Part shown: in pieces, positions 14,163-17,127 of the stretch
How positions within the stretch are numbered: position 1 is the first letter of the stretch
How the letters are laid out: the number at the start of each line of letters is the position of its first letter
Assembly (NCBI GenBank): GCA_945869715.1
Contig: CAMBPP010000016.1
Coordinates: 1 to 17,127 of the forward strand
Source: Bifidobacterium breve
GTDB taxonomy: Bacteria; Actinomycetota; Acidimicrobiia; Acidimicrobiales; Ilumatobacteraceae
DNA: 17,127 nt
Direction of reading: 5' to 3'
Notes under the pieces: generated by a model
Databases searched by the model: none
Seen by the model: the letters and a program-made list of their open reading frames with translations, nothing else
What the model was told of the DNA's origin: nothing
Position numbers and translations under genes: made by a program

Positions 14163-14350
14163 ACTCGTTTCTCACTTTCTTCGTAGTAGCTCTTGACTTG
14201 TCAATGAACACCTCGTCGGGCGACGCGAACAAAAAAGGCGTGGGCGTGGCCCACGCCTCTCGGTTCACGGAACTCTAAAGACGCTGAAAGTGTAGCGGTT
14301 TGCCTGCCTAAAGCCCCCCGACCCCACCTCACCTGAATTACCGTAAGGAG
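14163..14350. promoter_or_regulatory. Divergent leader region between rimP and proS
   Basis: This 188-base stretch is the longest gap in the window. It holds the terminator at 14231-14257, a small inverted repeat TTGAC-TT-GTCAA near 14192-14203, C-rich sequence near 14310-14330, and the extended Shine-Dalgarno sequence of proS. No convincing -35/-10 pair was found on either strand; TACACT on the minus strand near 14295-14290 is a weak candidate for the rimP operon and would place the terminator inside its leader. No tRNA or small open frame was recognised. Confidence 0.5.
14231..14257 (-). terminator. Strong intrinsic terminator in the rimP operon leader (candidate attenuator)
   Basis: GGCGTGGGC (14237-14245) and GCCCACGCC (14249-14257) form a perfect 9-bp GC-rich stem with a 3-base loop. 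On the minus strand it is followed directly by six U residues (complement of the A run 14231-14236). It therefore acts on leftward transcription, about 70 bases before the rimP start. No leftward gene lies to its right within the window, as proS runs rightwards, so the only local transcript it could stop is the rimP operon's own leader. Confidence 0.7.
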
Positions 14351-14358
14351 GTGATCCA
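14345..14358 (+). promoter_or_regulatory. Extended Shine-Dalgarno sequence overlapping the proS start
   Basis: AAGGAGGTGATCCA is the exact complement of the conserved last bases of bacterial 16S rRNA (TGGATCACCTCCTT), a 14-base match. The GTG start codon (14351-14353) lies inside the match instead of 5-9 bases after it. Confidence 0.75.
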
Positions 14359-16126
14359 TCGCCTTTCCCACCTTTTCCTGCGTACCTTGCGCGACGACCC
14401 TGCCGATGCTGAGGTACCGAGCCACAAGCTCTTGGTACGCGCTGGCTATATTCGTCGCGCCGCCCCTGGTGGTTATACCTGGCTCCCCCTCGGGTGGGAA
14501 ATCCACCGCAAGGTGGAAAACATTGTGCGCGAGGAAATGAACGCCATCGGAGCCCAAGAAGTTCATTTTCCCGCCCTTCTCCCCCGTGAGCCCTACGAGG
14601 CCACCAACCGCTGGACCGAGTACGGACCCACCCTGTTTCGTCTTCAAGATCGCCGCGGGGTCGACTACCTCCTTGGCCCAACGCACGAAGAGATGTTTAC
14701 GCTGCTCGTGAAAGACCTGTACTCGAGCTACAAAGATCTGCCCGTTTCGCTGTACCAAATTCAAACGAAATACCGCGATGAAGCACGCCCGCGCGCAGGG
14801 CTGCTACGTGGTCGCGAATTCACCATGAAAGATTCATACAGTTTCGATAATGACGAAGCTGGTTTGGCAGCGAGTTACCAAGCACACCGCGATGCTTACA
14901 TTCGTATTTTCGATCGCCTCAAAATTCCGTACGTTGTGGTGTCGGCAATGTCTGGCGCTATGGGCGGTTCACAATCGGAAGAATTTCTTGCCGAGTGTGA
15001 AGTGGGCGAAGATACCTTCGTGCGTTGCACCTCATGCGACTACGCAGCAAATACCGAGGCAGTGCAAGTACGCGTTACTGCCGTAGCCAATGTTGATGTT
15101 CCGCCTGCGCTTGTTGTAGACACACCGCAAACACCCACCATCGATTCGCTTGTTACATTGCTCAACACCACCTCGCATAGGTCACCTACAGGTGCAGCGT
15201 TTGCGGCAGGCGACACATTGAAAAATGTCATTGTCATGGTGAAGCATCCCGACGGAACCAGTGAACCACTTGCAGTGGGTGTACCTGGAGACCGCGAAGT
15301 AGACATGAAACGCCTCGAGGCTCAATTGTCGCCAAGTGAAGTAGAACCATTTGATGATGCAGCCTTCGCCAAATTCCCTGCATTGGTCAAGGGCTACATT
15401 GGCCCCGACGCACTGGGCACAACACGTGCCTCTGGCATTCGTTACCTTCTCGACACTCGTGTTGTAGAAGGATCATCTTGGGTCACCGGCGCAAATGCCA
15501 AAGACCAGCACATTATTAACTTTGTCTACGGACGCGATTTTGCATGCGACGGCTCAATTGAAGCAGCCGAGGTGCGTGCCGGTGATGCGTGCCCACACTG
15601 CGCTTCACCAATGAGCATTGACCGTGGAATTGAAATTGGCCACGTATTCCAACTGGGTCGCAAATATGCAGAGGCGCTCGACTTGAAGGTGCTCGATCAC
15701 AATGGCAAGCAATCGGTGGTCACCATGGGCTCGTATGGCATTGGCGTGTCACGCGCTGTAGCAGTGGTTGCAGAAACTTGCCATGACGAGCTTGGGTTGT
15801 GTTGGCCACGTGCCATTGCTCCTGCCGATGTGCACGTTGTCATTACCGGCAAGGCCGGCGATGACATTTCGGTAGCAGGCGAAAAGCTTGCCCAAGAACT
15901 ACATCGTGCAGGCGTCACCGTATTGCTCGATGACCGCATTGGCGTTTCACCTGGCGTGAAATTTAAAGATGCAGAACTGCTCGGAATGCCCACCATTGTG
16001 GTGGTAGGTAAAGGGCTCCTTGAGGGTGTTGTTGAAGTACGTGACCGCGCAACTGGTGAACGCAGCAACGTAGCTGTTGGCGATGCCGCACAACACATTG
16101 CACATATATGTAAATCAGGAATCTGA
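14351..16126 (+). CDS. proS: Prolyl-tRNA synthetase, bacterial (ProS) type
   Basis: A 591-residue class II synthetase that charges tRNA-Pro. The start (GTG 14351) gives MIHRLSHLFLRTLRDDPADA, which lines up residue for residue with my recollection of the mycobacterial enzyme (MITRMSELFLRTLRDDPADA). The class II core follows: YQIQTKYRDEARPRAG and MKDSYSFD (about residues 138-170), motif 3 GSYGIGVSRAVAVVAE near 465-480, and a C-terminal anticodon-binding domain (PADVHVVITGKAG to the end). The editing insertion lies about 230-400, flanked by two Cys pairs, C226-x2-C229 and C414-x2-C417, which could form a zinc knuckle as in many bacterial ProS proteins, though not in the mycobacterial one as I recall it. 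It is divergent from rimP, and manA begins one base after its stop. Confidence 0.96.
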   Translation: MIHRLSHLFLRTLRDDPADAEVPSHKLLVRAGYIRRAAPGGYTWLPLGWEIHRKVENIVREEMNAIGAQEVHFPALLPREPYEATNRWTEYGPTLFRLQDRRGVDYLLGPTHEEMFTLLVKDLYSSYKDLPVSLYQIQTKYRDEARPRAGLLRGREFTMKDSYSFDNDEAGLAASYQAHRDAYIRIFDRLKIPYVVVSAMSGAMGGSQSEEFLAECEVGEDTFVRCTSCDYAANTEAVQVRVTAVANVDVPPALVVDTPQTPTIDSLVTLLNTTSHRSPTGAAFAAGDTLKNVIVMVKHPDGTSEPLAVGVPGDREVDMKRLEAQLSPSEVEPFDDAAFAKFPALVKGYIGPDALGTTRASGIRYLLDTRVVEGSSWVTGANAKDQHIINFVYGRDFACDGSIEAAEVRAGDACPHCASPMSIDRGIEIGHVFQLGRKYAEALDLKVLDHNGKQSVVTMGSYGIGVSRAVAVVAETCHDELGLCWPRAIAPADVHVVITGKAGDDISVAGEKLAQELHRAGVTVLLDDRIGVSPGVKFKDAELLGMPTIVVVGKGLLEGVVEVRDRATGERSNVAVGDAAQHIAHICKSGI

Positions 16127-16127
16127 C

Positions 16128-17127
16128 ATGCAACTAGTCAGTGGAGTACATAAACATTACGACTGGGGAGATCACCAATTTCTCTACGGTTTTGTTGGCG
16201 CTCCCCTTACCCCTCAACCACTTGCAGAAATTTGGTTTGGTACTCACCCCGATGGCCCCGCTGTACTCTCAGCTACGCAAGAAGCACTGGCCAATGTAGC
16301 TGGCCCGCTCCCTTTCATGGTGAAGTTCCTCTCGGCAGCATCGCCACTTTCTTTGCAGGTACACCCCACCGCGACACAAGCACGTGCGGGTTTCGAGCGT
16401 GAAGAGAGTGCGGGAATTCTCGCATCTTCTCCACAACGTATTTACCGCGATAGTTCCGATAAGCCCGAACTTCTTATTGCGCTCACTGCCTTTACTGCAC
16501 TCTGTGGGTTCCATGATGTGGCAAGTTCTGTTGGTTGGTTCCGCGCCATGCAATGGACAGACCTAGCTAACTATCTTGAAGAAAATGGCCTGCATGCCTT
16601 TGCGCGCGAAGCGCTAACGGGTAATGCATTGCGTATTCCTGCACAACTACCTCCATGGGCCAACGAGTTACGAGTCAACTTTCCTAATGACCCTGCACTT
16701 CTCATTGCACTTCTCATGCATCGGGTCGAGCTTGCTGTTGGCGAATGCTTATTGCTTGAAGCCGGAACGCTGCATGCGTATCTCAGTGGCTCGGCAATTG
16801 AAGTAATGAACACCAGCGACAACGTTGTGCGGGGTGGTTTTACTCACAAACATGTCAATGCTGAGGAACTATTAAACATCACGCTGTGGGAACCTTCTCC
16901 CACCCCCGCACGGCGTGCCACTGACTCACTACCCAACATCAGTTCATACCCCACCACTGGCGCGTTTCAAGTTCACAGCATTGCTGCTCCTGCCAAGGTT
17001 CCTGCTTCATCCAAAGCTCAACTCGTTGCATGCATTTCAGGCACAGGCGAAAACTTCTCGTGCGGTCAAGTTGCTCTACTAGAGGAAAATGAAGAAATGC
17101 AATTGAGCGGCAACTGCGTAGTAATTG
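16128..17127 (+). CDS. manA: Mannose-6-phosphate isomerase, class I, truncated by the window end
   Basis: An open frame starts with ATG at 16128 and stays open to the right edge (333 codons), so the stop is outside. It begins MQLVSGVHKHYDWGDHQFLY and carries the type I phosphomannose isomerase zinc ligands: the QVHP motif (SLQVHPTA), the glutamate in DKPELLIALT, and the histidine in EAGTLHAYLSG; EVMNTSDNVVRGGFTHKHV is the usual active-site segment. The enzyme interconverts fructose-6-phosphate and mannose-6-phosphate, feeding GDP-mannose and glycan synthesis. AGGA eight bases before the ATG is a good ribosome binding site. It starts one base after the proS stop, so is likely co-transcribed. 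Full-length members are near 390-400 residues; about 60 are missing. Confidence 0.93.
   Translation, partial: MQLVSGVHKHYDWGDHQFLYGFVGAPLTPQPLAEIWFGTHPDGPAVLSATQEALANVAGPLPFMVKFLSAASPLSLQVHPTATQARAGFEREESAGILASSPQRIYRDSSDKPELLIALTAFTALCGFHDVASSVGWFRAMQWTDLANYLEENGLHAFAREALTGNALRIPAQLPPWANELRVNFPNDPALLIALLMHRVELAVGECLLLEAGTLHAYLSGSAIEVMNTSDNVVRGGFTHKHVNAEELLNITLWEPSPTPARRATDSLPNISSYPTTGAFQVHSIAAPAKVPASSKAQLVACISGTGENFSCGQVALLEENEEMQLSGNCVVI

Noticed and set aside
14192..14203. Inverted repeat TTGAC-TT-GTCAA as an operator, or TTGACT as a -35
   Set aside because: The arms are only five bases and no -10 lies at a suitable distance, so I give it no function.
14344..14358. A fragment of a 16S rRNA gene end, suggested by the match to its 3' tail
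   Set aside because: The match stops after 14 bases and the flanks do not continue as rRNA or spacer; proS coding continues without a break. A ribosome binding site explains it better.
14201..14764. Minus-strand open frames covering the proS 5' end and its leader
   Set aside because: The plus strand here codes the highly conserved ProS N-terminal half; the antisense frames run through the terminator hairpin and have no recognisable domain.

Overview
The window reads as a stretch of actinobacterial chromosome, probably from the class Acidimicrobiia or a relative. This rests on protein recognition and gene order only. Pointers are a holA-comEC-comEA block next to rpsT/lepA, a rimP-nusA-ylxR-infB operon beside a ProS closely resembling the mycobacterial enzyme, a PAC2-family protein, an F420-type luciferase-like oxidoreductase, a relative of the mycobacterial Rv2466c thiol oxidoreductase, and several starts that look leaderless. 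Base composition is moderate rather than very GC-rich, as in some freshwater or marine actinobacterial lineages. Genes are tightly packed; the longest gap is 188 bases (14163-14350). I see no tRNA, rRNA, CRISPR array, insertion sequence or phage gene.

Layout. 1-77 is the 5' end of lepA (minus), divergent from rpsT (141-395, plus). rpsT converges on and overlaps a minus-strand group running right to left: a CnoX-like thioredoxin (3875-4579), comEA (3085-3834), comEC (1395-2636) and holA (379-1398). A small four-helix membrane protein gene (2635-3081) lies between comEA and comEC on the opposite strand. Divergent from the thioredoxin gene is a plus-strand series: an APH-fold phosphotransferase (4645-5682), a PAC2-family protein (5679-6566), a short-chain dehydrogenase (6589-7392) and an LLM-class, probably F420-dependent, oxidoreductase (7441-8460). 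This converges on the translation/transcription operon rimP-nusA-ylxR-infB (14162 down to 9106), which ends with an Rv2466c-like DsbA-family gene (8464-9102). proS (14351-16126) diverges from rimP and is followed by a 3'-truncated manA (16128-17127).

How the genes fit together. ComEA and ComEC would bind DNA outside the membrane and pass it through. HolA belongs to the replicative clamp loader, S20 and LepA to the ribosome, RimP and IF-2 to ribosome maturation and initiation, NusA and YlxR to RNA-level control, and ProS to charging tRNA-Pro. The accessory part is the APH/PAC2/SDR/LLM series, whose substrates cannot be read from sequence.

Most of the window is housekeeping and I do not see a clear new defence or mobile system. 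The points that deserve attention are the opposite-strand membrane gene inside the com operon, whose start codon overlaps that of comEC; a ComEC without its metallo-beta-lactamase half; two thiol-redox proteins that have each lost one active-site cysteine; a terminator hairpin in the leader of the rimP-nusA-infB operon; a 14-base match to the 16S rRNA tail laid over the proS start codon; and a 60-bp tandem duplication in the linker of IF-2.
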